DNA of 36,337 nucleotides from a virus. Of this stretch, positions 19,938-28,309 are shown piece by piece; positions within the stretch are counted from its first letter, which is position 1; the number at the start of each line of letters is the position of its first letter. The notes beneath the pieces were generated by a model. It had not been told where the DNA came from. It made no database searches and saw only the letters and a program-made list of their open reading frames with translations. The stretch spans positions 1 to 36,337 of IMG/VR virus record IMGVR_UViG_3300015189_000035. One strand, written 5' to 3'. The position numbers and the translations under genes are program-made.

Positions 19938-22003
19938 TCATCTCCAAGGGGAAGGCCCTCGACTTCGCACCGCAGGCGTTGGGTGAGGTCACGGGGAGTG
20001 TCGTCAACTCGTACTTCTATGCCGACCAGGGCATAAGTCTGCTGAATCGTTACGCCACCTATGCGGCCCTGTACCGGTGCCAGCCGTCTGTCGCGACGCT
20101 CGCGGATAAGGTGTCGAACGCTGCCGCCCGCCTGACGCTGAAGGTTTGGGACCCGACCCCGAAGACGGGGAAGGTTGCCGACATCTCGTCCGGGTATGCG
20201 CGTCTCATCGCACGCCCGTCGACGAACATGTCGACCTTCAACTTCTACCGGTGGACTTTCGCCACCTACGAGGTCTTCGGGGAAGCGTTCTGGTACAAGG
20301 TCCGCGACAGCAACGGTCGCGTCGTCGAGCTTCTGCCGATGCACCCGTCACGTACTGCCGTGCACCGTTCCATTGAGGGTGAGGTGGAGTACATCTTCAC
20401 CCTCGGTGTCGGAACCCTCGGGATCCTCCACGCGCCGGCCAGCGATGTGGTTGCGTTCCTCCGGTACAACCCGGAGACGCTGATGCGTGGCCTGTCGCGC
20501 CTTGAGCCGCTTCGCTCAACGTTGCAGAACGAGGACGCGGCCCGTCGTGCGAACGCGTCATGGTGGACAAAGGGTGCCCGCCCGTCGATGATTCTCACCC
20601 ACCCGAATCAGTTGTCGCAGGACGCGATGGACCGCATCAAGACATCGTTCGATGCCCGCCACGCGGGTGCCGACAACATGGGGTCCGCCGTTGTGCTGCA
20701 GGAAGGCATGACCGCCGTTGCGTCGCAGCTGAACGCTGAAGAGATGCAGTACATCGAGTCGCGGAAGCTGAACATGCAGGAAGCGTGCATGGTCTTCGAC
20801 GTGCCCCCGCCCGTGGTCCACATTCTCGACCATGCGACGTTCTCGAACATCACGGAGCAGATGCGGTCCATGTACCGCGACACGATGTCCCCCCGGTTAG
20901 AGGATTTCGAGTCTGTGCTCGACTTCTCCCTGCGGCCCGAGTTCTTCAACGAGGGACAGCGTGAGGCCCGGTTCGACATGGACGAGGTACTCCGCGGCGA
21001 CTTCGAGGTGCGTGTCACATCCGCTACGTCTCTGCGTCAGGGTGGCGACATCACCGGCAACGAGGCCCGCGGCATGATCGGGTTCCCACTGTCCACGGAC
21101 TCGGAGATGGACAAGCTGTACGCGAACTCCGCTCTGGTGCCGCTTGGTACGCCGGCGCAGCGTGTCTCGATCACGGAGGCTGTGACGCCGGACCCTGCGG
21201 AGGCTGGCGCTGCGGCATCCGCCGCTGGTGCCGCTGGGCAGGTTGCTACCGACACTGGCAAGTCGGTCACGGACTCAGATCCTTATGTTCTCTTGCGGAT
21301 GCTTGAGGACAAACTTACTGAGCGCGCGATTATGGGTCGTCTGTCCCGGAAGTCGACGAAGGCGGAGATTCGCAAGGCTCTCGTGCTCGAGCACCAGACA
21401 GCCCTGTCGAAGTTCTTCGACGAGCAGCGCACGTCCGTGAAGGGCACCAAGGCGGCTGGGTCGTTCGATCCGGAAGCCTGGAATGCCGACCTTGCGAAGA
21501 TTCTCCGCACCCTCGGGCAGGCGTCCGCGCAAGCCATCGGTCAGAAAGTCGCAGCTCAACTCGGCGGGAAGTACTCGTCCGACGATATCGAGCAGTGGCT
21601 TGAGGACAACTCCCTGTCCACGGCGAAGCAGATCAACCAGGCCACCAAGGACGAGATCGTCAAAGCCTTCGAGGAGCAGGAAGACGGCGAAAGCTCTGAT
21701 GACGTCATCGATGGCGTGTTCGACGGTGAAGTGAAGGCGCGCACCCAGCAGATATCTCTCACCCGGGTTGCTGTCGTCGCTGGTCTCGCCGCTCTGGTCG
21801 CTGCGCGTCTCTCAGATGCGAAGACCAAGACATGGGTGGTGACGTCGGGTAAGCCACGTCCGTCTCACGCCGAGATGTCTGGCGAGACAGTCCTGTTAGG
21901 GGAGAACTTCTCGAACGGTATGAACGGTCCCGGGGACTACTCCGGTGGCGCGGACGAAGTCGCGGGATGCACATGCGATCTCGATTTCTCGACGGAAGGG
22001 TGA
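19934..22003 (+). CDS. portal protein fused to MuF-like head morphogenesis domain
   Basis: 689 aa, much longer than a usual portal (about 400-450). Residues 1 to about 400 are portal-like (TYAALYRCQPSVATLADKVS, YEVFGEAFWYKV, FDVPPPVVHILDHATFSNIT, the latter typical). A ~50-residue Ala/Gly/Ser linker follows, then a helical part, and the C-terminal ~60 residues match MuF/minor head proteins: KTWVVTSGKPRPSHAEMSGE and DEVAGCTCDLDF. The portal forms the DNA entry ring; the MuF part would sit inside the head and may be ejected. ATGA overlap upstream. Confidence 0.92.
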   Translation: MIISKGKALDFAPQALGEVTGSVVNSYFYADQGISLLNRYATYAALYRCQPSVATLADKVSNAAARLTLKVWDPTPKTGKVADISSGYARLIARPSTNMSTFNFYRWTFATYEVFGEAFWYKVRDSNGRVVELLPMHPSRTAVHRSIEGEVEYIFTLGVGTLGILHAPASDVVAFLRYNPETLMRGLSRLEPLRSTLQNEDAARRANASWWTKGARPSMILTHPNQLSQDAMDRIKTSFDARHAGADNMGSAVVLQEGMTAVASQLNAEEMQYIESRKLNMQEACMVFDVPPPVVHILDHATFSNITEQMRSMYRDTMSPRLEDFESVLDFSLRPEFFNEGQREARFDMDEVLRGDFEVRVTSATSLRQGGDITGNEARGMIGFPLSTDSEMDKLYANSALVPLGTPAQRVSITEAVTPDPAEAGAAASAAGAAGQVATDTGKSVTDSDPYVLLRMLEDKLTERAIMGRLSRKSTKAEIRKALVLEHQTALSKFFDEQRTSVKGTKAAGSFDPEAWNADLAKILRTLGQASAQAIGQKVAAQLGGKYSSDDIEQWLEDNSLSTAKQINQATKDEIVKAFEEQEDGESSDDVIDGVFDGEVKARTQQISLTRVAVVAGLAALVAARLSDAKTKTWVVTSGKPRPSHAEMSGETVLLGENFSNGMNGPGDYSGGADEVAGCTCDLDFSTEG

Positions 22004-22005
22004 CC

Positions 22006-23031
22006 ATGAACGTCACACGCAAAGACGCGACGATTGTCGCCACGGATGATGACTTCCCAGGATCGTTCCGGGTCGTCCTCTCTGCTCCCACGCTCGACCG
22101 AGATGGTGACACTCTCCTCCCCGAAGAGTGGAAGCAGCCTTTGCCGGATCACATCACCTTCGACGTCGATCACGAGATGAGCGTTCGCGGAACGATCGGG
22201 TCGGGTCAGCCATACATCAACGACAAGGGACAAGTCCCTGATGCTCCCCAGGGGGCTCTGATCGTGGATGGCACTTTCTCGTCACTGCAGCAGGCGCAGG
22301 ATGCCCGAACTCTCGTGAAAGAGGGTCACATCCGCACCACATCGGTTGCGTTCATGACCGAGCGGTCGAAGTCGAAGGACGGTGTGACGTCCGTGACGCG
22401 CGAGCTCCTCAACGGCGCATTCGTCGCAATCCCGTCGAACCGAGAGGCGCTCGTGCTGTCATCCAAGGGACTGAAGGCTGGTGCGCGTCACAACGCCACT
22501 GACTTGAATATCATCCAGCAAATCCACGACTTGTCGAAGAAGCTGCTGGAGGACTCCACCATTCCCGAAGCTGACTTGACGAAGGCTGCCCGGAAGGCAA
22601 CCGTCAAGGCTGTGCAGGGAAGCTTGGAGGAGACTCAGGAGCGAGCATCAGATGCGCTCACCGACGCCTATGGCACCGGTGCGTATGTGTGGCTCGTCGC
22701 CACACTCCCCGACTCGCTGGTGTTCCAGATCTCGCAGCCTGACTCGTCGGATTCCGAGACGTACCAGCAGTCGTACACAGACGACGGCTCTGTGATCACC
22801 TTGACGGGTGAGCGCGTGGCCGTGGACTTGACGCAGATCGTCAAGCCCGACCCTGATGAAGAAGCCGCCGATTCCGGCGCATCTGACACCCCCGCTTCCG
22901 GCGCAGCGAAGGCTGCCCCCGTTGCCGGCGTGAAGGCTGCCCCCGTTGAGGACGCCGATTCGCACGCAGTAACCGATGAGGAACTGAAGGCGAAAGCGCT
23001 GCAGATCCTCGCGGCTCCATTCATCCAGTAA
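22006..23031 (+). CDS. prohead maturation protease, HK97 (U35) type
   Basis: 341 aa from the ATG at 22006, which follows the previous stop by 2 nt; an in-frame ATG at 21967 would overlap it. FRVVLSAPTLDRDGDTLLPE begins the protease domain, with His in FDVDHEMSV and Ser in HIRTTSVAFM plus NGAFVAIPSNREA. The last ~170 residues are a helical, Ala-rich extension with two near-repeats (AAKAAPVAGVKAAPVE) that may work as a scaffold. It processes the capsid N-terminus during maturation. Confidence 0.9.
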   Translation: MNVTRKDATIVATDDDFPGSFRVVLSAPTLDRDGDTLLPEEWKQPLPDHITFDVDHEMSVRGTIGSGQPYINDKGQVPDAPQGALIVDGTFSSLQQAQDARTLVKEGHIRTTSVAFMTERSKSKDGVTSVTRELLNGAFVAIPSNREALVLSSKGLKAGARHNATDLNIIQQIHDLSKKLLEDSTIPEADLTKAARKATVKAVQGSLEETQERASDALTDAYGTGAYVWLVATLPDSLVFQISQPDSSDSETYQQSYTDDGSVITLTGERVAVDLTQIVKPDPDEEAADSGASDTPASGAAKAAPVAGVKAAPVEDADSHAVTDEELKAKALQILAAPFIQ

Positions 23032-23051
23032 CCCCACTTCCGGCACCGACC

Positions 23052-23075
23052 AGCACCCCTTGTGGGTGCTTTTTT
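23052..23075 (+). terminator. intrinsic terminator between protease and capsid genes
   Basis: AGCACCC (23052-23058), a 5-nt loop and GGGTGCT (23064-23070), followed by five T. A textbook rho-independent terminator. It lies 36 nt before the capsid start, with no obvious new promoter between them. Confidence 0.85.
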
Positions 23076-23106
23076 GTTGCCCATTTCCCGAAAGGAGCAC
23101 TCACTC

Positions 23107-24351
23107 ATGAGTGCAGTAATCGAAGCCAAGCGCGCCATGGCGGAGCTTGGTACCAAGGCTCAGGACGTCCTGAAGGACGAAACCCTGACCCAGTCCGAGA
23201 AGATGGCCCGCCTCGACAAGTACCAGGAGGACCTGAAGGGGTACTCCGACACCATCTCGCTCCACGAGAAGGCGAACCAGTTCATCACCGGTGCGGATGC
23301 AGCGATCGATGCGAAGGCCGACCAGGAGCAGATGAGCGGTGTCGAGCGTCGTTCGTTCGCACGCCAGGTCATCGAGTCCGAGGCGTACAAGTCGATGGTC
23401 GCCGGTTCCTCGAAGGTTGGCTCGGTTGACGTGAAGGTTGCGGCAACCATCGATGAAGGCATCATCCCCGCCTTCTCCGGTGGTGCCGGCCTCGGCGGTC
23501 AGCTTGTCGCCCCGCAGCTTCTCCCGGGCATCGTCCCGCTGAAGTTCCAGCCCCTCACCGTCGCGGACCTCCTCGCGCAGGGTTCCGCTTCGTCGGCATC
23601 GATCTCCTACGTGATCGAGTCCGCGTTCCAGGACCTCACCGCGACCGTGCTGGAAAAGGGGACCAAGCCGCAACTCGACCTGACGCTGACCCGCCGTCAG
23701 GACAACGTCGTGAAGATCGCGAACGTTGCCAAGACGACCACGGAAATGTTCGAGGACGCACCGCAGTTCGAGTCGTACCTGCAGAACCGCATGGTCTTCG
23801 GCATCCAGCGTGTCGAGGAAACTCAGCTGCTCAACGGCAACGGCACCCCGCCGAACCTGCAGGGCATCCTGAACCGTTCCGGTCTGGCGACCACAGTCGT
23901 CACCACGGCGGGTCTGACTGCGCTGAAGGCGATTGAGGGTATCTACAACCAGATCACCGCCCTCCGCACGTCTTCGTTCGTCGAGCCCGACGCGATCGTC
24001 ATCCACCCCACGGATTGGCAGACGATCCGCCTCGGCAAGGACTCGCAGAACCAGTACTACGCAGGTGGCCCGTTCACCGGCGCGTACGGCAACACGCAGG
24101 TCCCGTCGAACCAGCAGCAGTTGTGGGGTCTGAAGGTTGACGTCACCACTGCGGTCGCGCAGGGCACCGTCCTCGTCGGTGGGTTCCAGGAGTCGGGTCA
24201 GATCTTCCGACGCCACGGAATCACCCTCGAGATGACGAACAGCAACGTGGACGACTTCGTCAACAACCTCATCACCGTGCGTGCTGAGGAGCGTCTCGCA
24301 CTTGCCGTGTACCGTCCGGCAGGTTTCGGAAAAGTTACGTTGACTGCCTAA
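23107..24351 (+). CDS. major capsid protein, HK97 fold
   Basis: 414 aa. AAAGGAG precedes the ATG at 23107. The first ~95 residues are a coiled-coil delta domain ([20 protein letters not shown]), which the protease removes. The rest reads like HK97-type phage capsids: [70 protein letters not shown] and [16 protein letters not shown]. It forms the icosahedral shell. Expression may be set by the terminator just upstream. Confidence 0.96.
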   Translation: MSAVIEAKRAMAELGTKAQDVLKDETLTQSEKMARLDKYQEDLKGYSDTISLHEKANQFITGADAAIDAKADQEQMSGVERRSFARQVIESEAYKSMVAGSSKVGSVDVKVAATIDEGIIPAFSGGAGLGGQLVAPQLLPGIVPLKFQPLTVADLLAQGSASSASISYVIESAFQDLTATVLEKGTKPQLDLTLTRRQDNVVKIANVAKTTTEMFEDAPQFESYLQNRMVFGIQRVEETQLLNGNGTPPNLQGILNRSGLATTVVTTAGLTALKAIEGIYNQITALRTSSFVEPDAIVIHPTDWQTIRLGKDSQNQYYAGGPFTGAYGNTQVPSNQQQLWGLKVDVTTAVAQGTVLVGGFQESGQIFRRHGITLEMTNSNVDDFVNNLITVRAEERLALAVYRPAGFGKVTLTA

Positions 24352-24380
24352 CAAAACCGGATGGTTGCTGCACTGGGAGC

Positions 24381-24944
24381 ATGATCACCAAGAGGTGCAA
24401 AAACTCCCAGTGTGGCAACCAGTTCGAGGTCTATCCGTCGTCCGAGAAGCAGTACTGCTCTGCAAAGTGCCGTGCCGCGAATCGAAAACCGCGCTCTGAT
24501 GCCGGGAAGCGCCGCACGCAATGGGTAGAGGCACATTGCGCTTGCGGCAAGGTGGTCGAGGTCCCGCCTTGGCAGACAAAACAGAATGTCTACTGCTCAC
24601 GCGAATGCGTTCGCACGTATGCCCGTCCCGCCGCAGATCGGCCTACGGGACGCAAGCCCAACGGGACCAAAACCCGCGACCGTGACGGCTACGTCTACAT
24701 CTACCTCACGCCAGAGCAGCGGCCAACTGGCTACCGCGGGCACCGATACCCCGAGCACCGCTGGGTGATGATGCAACAGCTCGGACGCGCCCTGCGGTCA
24801 AACGAGAACGTCCATCACATCAACGGTGTGAAAGACGACAACCGCCCCGAGAATCTTGAACTCTGGATCACCTCACAGCCCAAGGGGCAGCGCGTCGAAG
24901 ATGCGGTTGCCTGGGCGCGGGAGGTGTTGCGCCTCTACACGTAA
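24381..24944 (+). CDS. HNH homing endonuclease inserted between head genes
   Basis: 187 aa. N-terminal zinc pairs [28 protein letters not shown]; then [40 protein letters not shown] and [18 protein letters not shown], a clear HNH motif (HH, N, N). It sits between the capsid gene and a small connector-side gene, a place where homing nucleases commonly insert. Probably selfish and not needed for assembly. Confidence 0.88.
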   Translation: MITKRCKNSQCGNQFEVYPSSEKQYCSAKCRAANRKPRSDAGKRRTQWVEAHCACGKVVEVPPWQTKQNVYCSRECVRTYARPAADRPTGRKPNGTKTRDRDGYVYIYLTPEQRPTGYRGHRYPEHRWVMMQQLGRALRSNENVHHINGVKDDNRPENLELWITSQPKGQRVEDAVAWAREVLRLYT

Positions 24945-24953
24945 GGAGCACCC

Positions 24954-25124
24954 ATGGCACCCACGGACTATGTGTCGGACTGGGAAGACATCTACGGTCG
25001 CGCTGTCCCCACCGATGGCAGCATCCGCCCAGCCGGTGAGGACCAGATCGAGACGGTCACGGCGAAGGTCGTGGAGGCTCCGAAGGCGAAGCCTGCGAAG
25101 AAGTCCACGGCGGAGGTGAAGTAG
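24954..25124 (+). CDS. small protein between capsid and connector genes
   Basis: 56 aa, with AAGGAG before the ATG. MAPTDYVSDWEDIYGRAVPT and a Lys/Ala tail (VEAPKAKPAKKSTAEVK). Small proteins of this kind are usual after the capsid gene in actinophages; role unknown. Ends 3 nt before the next gene. Confidence 0.65.
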   Translation: MAPTDYVSDWEDIYGRAVPTDGSIRPAGEDQIETVTAKVVEAPKAKPAKKSTAEVK

Positions 25125-25127
25125 CTG

Positions 25128-25688
25128 ATGGTCGCACCTCTGGCCACCCCGGATCAGTTGGGTGCGTTCCTCGGCCAAACCGTTCTGCCCGACGATGCGA
25201 CAGCGTTGATGTTCCTCGACATTGCTTCGGGGATGGTGCGTGACGAGCTTGAGCAGCAGATCAGCCAGTCGACTGACGTTGTCACGTTGGACCCGAAAAC
25301 GGGTGCGTGGATACTCCTCCCGGAGATGCCCGTCACCGCAGTGTCACTTGTGGAGGTCTACGACGGGACTTCCTGGTCCATGGCAGACCCAAGCACCTAC
25401 AACGTGTCACTAAGCCAGGGCATCATCGTCGCCCTCGGCGGGCTGGGGACAACCTGGCCCACAAATCCGGCCTCTTGGCGAGTGACGTACACCCACGGTT
25501 ACACGACGGTCCCTTCGTCAATCCTTGGGGCAGTCCTTGGCGTCGCTGCGCGCGGTTATGCCTCGCCTGTCGCCGTGGACAGCGAACGGCTCGGCGGATA
25601 CCAGGTGAAATATGCCCTCGAGTCTCAAGGATTCACTGCACTCGAGCTGCGAGCTCTGAGTCGGTACAAGTTCCCGAGGGTCGCATGA
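25128..25688 (+). CDS. head-tail adaptor protein
   Basis: 186 aa. ATPDQLGAFLGQTVLPDDAT, ALMFLDIASGMVRDELEQQI, then beta-rich VTYTHGYTTVPSSILGAVLG. This matches gp6/adaptor proteins that bind under the portal. Its place as first connector supports the call. Confidence 0.82.
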   Translation: MVAPLATPDQLGAFLGQTVLPDDATALMFLDIASGMVRDELEQQISQSTDVVTLDPKTGAWILLPEMPVTAVSLVEVYDGTSWSMADPSTYNVSLSQGIIVALGGLGTTWPTNPASWRVTYTHGYTTVPSSILGAVLGVAARGYASPVAVDSERLGGYQVKYALESQGFTALELRALSRYKFPRVA

Positions 25689-26032
25689 TGCGAGCGATCG
25701 ATCATCTGCTGACCCAGTCATTGACGATCCAGGCACGCAACGCATCCACCACGAATGCGTACGGAGAAGCCACGGTCGGTCCTGTTGGTTCGCCAGTGCA
25801 GACGTACGGGTACATCGAACGGAACACGTCACGGGAACTCCTCATCGACCGAGACACTGCGCTTACTGACTGGATCGGGTACCTCCGGGCTGATGCCGTT
25901 ATCGGCCGGTTGGATTACATCAACTTCCAGTCGCAGAAGTTCGAGGTCCAGGGCGAGCCGGAGTACTGCTACAACCCCCGCACCCAGCAGATCTCGCACA
26001 TCCGCGTCGATTTGTTGGTAGTGACCGGATGA
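25685..26032 (+). CDS. head closure (stopper) protein
   Basis: 115 aa from the ATG at 25685 (ATGA overlap; a second ATG follows at 25688). SLTIQARNASTTNAYGEATV, SRELLIDRDTALTDWIGYLR, GEPEYCYNPRTQQISHIRVD. Pattern and position match SPP1 gp16-like head-closure proteins. Confidence 0.75.
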   Translation: MMRAIDHLLTQSLTIQARNASTTNAYGEATVGPVGSPVQTYGYIERNTSRELLIDRDTALTDWIGYLRADAVIGRLDYINFQSQKFEVQGEPEYCYNPRTQQISHIRVDLLVVTG

Positions 26033-26343
26033 GCGATATCCGCATCCACCTGAACGCCGATCTGGAACAGCGGGTCGCCGAAATGCCTACAGTGCTCGAT
26101 TCGGCTATGACCGCGGCGTCGGGAATTGCAGACGCAGCACGATCGGACGCACCAGTCGCAACCGGCGCATACCAGTCGTCGATCGTTGCGGAGAAGACCA
26201 GGAAGGGTGCCCGCGTTTTCGCGGCAGACCCGAAATCGGCATGGATTGAGTTCGGGATCCCCGGACGGGGAATACCTGCTCACTTCAACCTGCGTTCCGC
26301 GGCGAAGCGGCTGGGATTCAAGTTCAGGAAGGGGCGTCGCTGA
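26029..26343 (+). CDS. HK97 gp10-like neck protein
   Basis: 104 aa, ATGA overlap. ADAARSDAPVATGAYQSSIV and WIEFGIPGRGIPAHFNLRSA are the usual features of this small family (APV-TG-, EFG). It acts in head-tail joining or tail completion. Confidence 0.82.
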   Translation: MSDIRIHLNADLEQRVAEMPTVLDSAMTAASGIADAARSDAPVATGAYQSSIVAEKTRKGARVFAADPKSAWIEFGIPGRGIPAHFNLRSAAKRLGFKFRKGRR

Positions 26344-26762
26344 TGCCCAACCCCCTGTACGTCCTCCCCGATCTTGACCTCGCGCTCCTGGCCTACTACC
26401 GGGCTCGAACAGAGATCATGGCCATTCTCCCGGGCACATCATCCATTGCGACCCAGCTGCCGTCCGGATTCGTGTCGCCCGCACCTTTTGTGGTCCTCAA
26501 TGTCCTCGGTGGTGGCGGAATCTGGCCCGCGCTCGGTGATGATGCCGTCGGAATCGACTGCTACGGGTCGGACAAGATCACGGCCGGGAAGCTTGCACGA
26601 ACCGTTCGCGCCGCCACATGGGCAATCTCCAACGACATCATCGGCGGTGCAACCCTGTGCTCCGCGGATGAGGAAGTCGGACCACAGTGGTTCCCCGACG
26701 CGGCACCAACTATCCCGCTACCACGCTACGTGGCTCGCTACCGCGTCGTCTATCACCCGTAA
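26343..26762 (+). CDS. tail terminator / completion protein
   Basis: 139 aa, TGATG overlap. ILPGTSSIATQLPSGFVSPA, PFVVLNVLGGGGIWPALGDD, DAVGIDCYGSDKITAGKLAR. This matches tail terminator proteins (gpU/gp17-like), which cap the tail tube before the head joins. Confidence 0.8.
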   Translation: MPNPLYVLPDLDLALLAYYRARTEIMAILPGTSSIATQLPSGFVSPAPFVVLNVLGGGGIWPALGDDAVGIDCYGSDKITAGKLARTVRAATWAISNDIIGGATLCSADEEVGPQWFPDAAPTIPLPRYVARYRVVYHP

Positions 26763-26785
26763 CTCCCACCAAACCCCTCACACCG

Positions 26786-26815
26786 GACGGCATCCTGCCG
26801 GGCCGTCTATTTCAG
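26786..26815 (+). terminator. weak hairpin before the tail tube gene
   Basis: GACGGC (26786-26791) and GCCGTC (26802-26807) with a 10-nt loop, followed by TATTT. It may reduce transcription or only form a leader structure for the tail tube mRNA. Confidence 0.3.
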
Positions 26816-26834
26816 CACCCCGGAAGGAAACATC

Positions 26835-27632
26835 ATGCCCAACCTTGACGCCAGTCAGGTCCGAGTTGCCGGTACCGGCGCGGTCTGGAAGGCACCCATC
26901 GGCACCGTACTGCCCACGGACTCGTCCGCTGCATACAATGCGGCGTTCGTGCATCTGGGGTATTTCACGAACGGGTTCACGATCACCCAGGATCTGAAGG
27001 TCACTTCGATTTCTGCGTGGCAGACGTTGGAACCTGTGCGGCAGATCAACACTGCGATTGCCCGGAAGTTGTCGTTCGAGGCGCTCGAGTCGGACAAGGC
27101 GAATATCGGTCTGGCGTTCGGTGGTGCGACGGTGACGCAGACTGGTGTGCCTGCTGGTGGTGCGGTCACGTTCACGGCCGGCACGATCACGACTGCGACC
27201 CCACACGGGTTCGCGGTCGGCACTCCGGTGTTCTTCGGCACGATCACTGGCACCCCTGGCGTCACGGCCGGTGTCACGTACTTCGTGCTCACCGTTCCCA
27301 CGACCACGACCATGACCGTCTCCGCGACCTACGGTGGCACGGCTGTGACGATCACGACCGGTTCGACCCCGACCGTGACCGCCGCTGGCCCGTATTCGGT
27401 GTCGATCCCGGATGCGGCGGTGACGCAGGAGTTCATCATCGGTGTCGACTGGTCGGATGGTGGCTGGAATCAGCGCATCCTGATGCCGCGGGCGACCTTC
27501 GCATCTTTGCCGTCGATCAAGTACGTGCGTGACGATGCGATCCGGTTCCCTGCCGAGCTGCAGGCGTTGAAGCCGTACGACGGTTCCAACTCGGTGCAGT
27601 TGCTCGGTAACGACTGGGCGGCGTCGGCATGA
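26835..27632 (+). CDS. major tail (tube) protein with inserted beta domain
   Basis: 265 aa; GGAAGGAA before the ATG. The tube core spans about 1-103 and 184-265 (AVWKAPIGTVLPTDSSAAYN; DGGWNQRILMPRATFASLPS). About residues 104-183 look like an insert: Thr/Gly/Val-rich with TPHGFAVGTPVFFGTITGTP, VTYFVLTVPTTTTMTVSATY. Such repeats occur as surface-exposed decorations on phage tails. The protein polymerises as the tail tube. Confidence 0.87.
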   Translation: MPNLDASQVRVAGTGAVWKAPIGTVLPTDSSAAYNAAFVHLGYFTNGFTITQDLKVTSISAWQTLEPVRQINTAIARKLSFEALESDKANIGLAFGGATVTQTGVPAGGAVTFTAGTITTATPHGFAVGTPVFFGTITGTPGVTAGVTYFVLTVPTTTTMTVSATYGGTAVTITTGSTPTVTAAGPYSVSIPDAAVTQEFIIGVDWSDGGWNQRILMPRATFASLPSIKYVRDDAIRFPAELQALKPYDGSNSVQLLGNDWAASA

Positions 27633-27949
27633 TCCTGAAGGATGCGCCGGCAGGTTCCGCGATCCTCGACCTTGAAGCGGTTCGTGCGGCTCGCACGGAA
27701 GCGCACAAGGACGAAGCCGGACCTGTGGTGAAGGTGTCGGCCGGTTATTTGCAGTTGCGTCGTGAGATCGATGTGACTGCTGGGATGGATTTCGCGCGGG
27801 CGAAGTTCCGCGAAGGGCTCGAAAAGCTCCTCGAGGACCCTGCCGATGTTGATGACCTGCTCTCGGGCGGTTTCTCGACGGATGACATCAACGCGGTAAT
27901 CAACTTCATTTCGGGTCGTTCCTTGGGGGAATCACCAGCCTCGGCGTGA
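27629..27949 (+). CDS. tail assembly chaperone, upstream part (G)
   Basis: 106 aa, ATGA overlap with the tube gene. AYLQLRREID-type core (SAGYLQLRREIDVTAGMDFA) and acidic C-terminal part (LEDPADVDDLLSGGFSTDDI) match small chaperones encoded before the tape measure. A five-G run lies at 27925-27929 near its end, allowing a -1 shift into the next ORF. Confidence 0.82.
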   Translation: MILKDAPAGSAILDLEAVRAARTEAHKDEAGPVVKVSAGYLQLRREIDVTAGMDFARAKFREGLEKLLEDPADVDDLLSGGFSTDDINAVINFISGRSLGESPASA

Positions 27950-28308
27950 TCCTGACCACAAGTTGGGATGCGCTCGAGGCGGACTTCACACGCTTCTACA
28001 GCACCGATCTGCGGGCGGCGTGTTTCGGTTCCGACTCGTGGGGTGCCCGTCGTGTGCTGGTTCACATTGAGGGGTTGCCGGCCGATTCGGTGTACGCACG
28101 GTCGTTCACTGATGGGCGTCCGTGGTCGCAAGACATGGAACTTGCGGCGCGGGTTGGTGACGAGGTTGCCCTGTTCCGGTATGTCGTCAGCGCCTATCTG
28201 GGGTTGAAGCCTCCCGCCCTGGAACTGTTCCCACGCCCTGACGGTGACCCTGTCGAGGAACCGAAGTATGCGACACCGCAGCAGCTTGCCGAGTTCCTGA
28301 AGGAGTGA
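27629..28308 (+). CDS. tail assembly chaperone, -1 frameshift product (G-T)
   Basis: If ribosomes slip back one base at the run ending at 27928, the product continues GITSLGVILTTSWDALEADF and so on to 28308, about 226 aa in total. The downstream frame is open from the run. It also has a GTG at 27946 in a GTGA overlap, so separate initiation (27946-28308, 120 aa) is an alternative. The frameshift pair is a conserved feature of long-tailed phages. The slip sequence here is TTGGGGGA, not the canonical XXXYYYZ. Confidence 0.65.
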
Positions 28309-28309
28309 C

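Noticed and set aside
23101-24354. 417-codon antisense ORF opposite the capsid gene
   Set aside because: It mirrors the capsid codon pattern, with Leu/Val/Arg/Asp-rich composition, no ribosome site and no recognisable motif.
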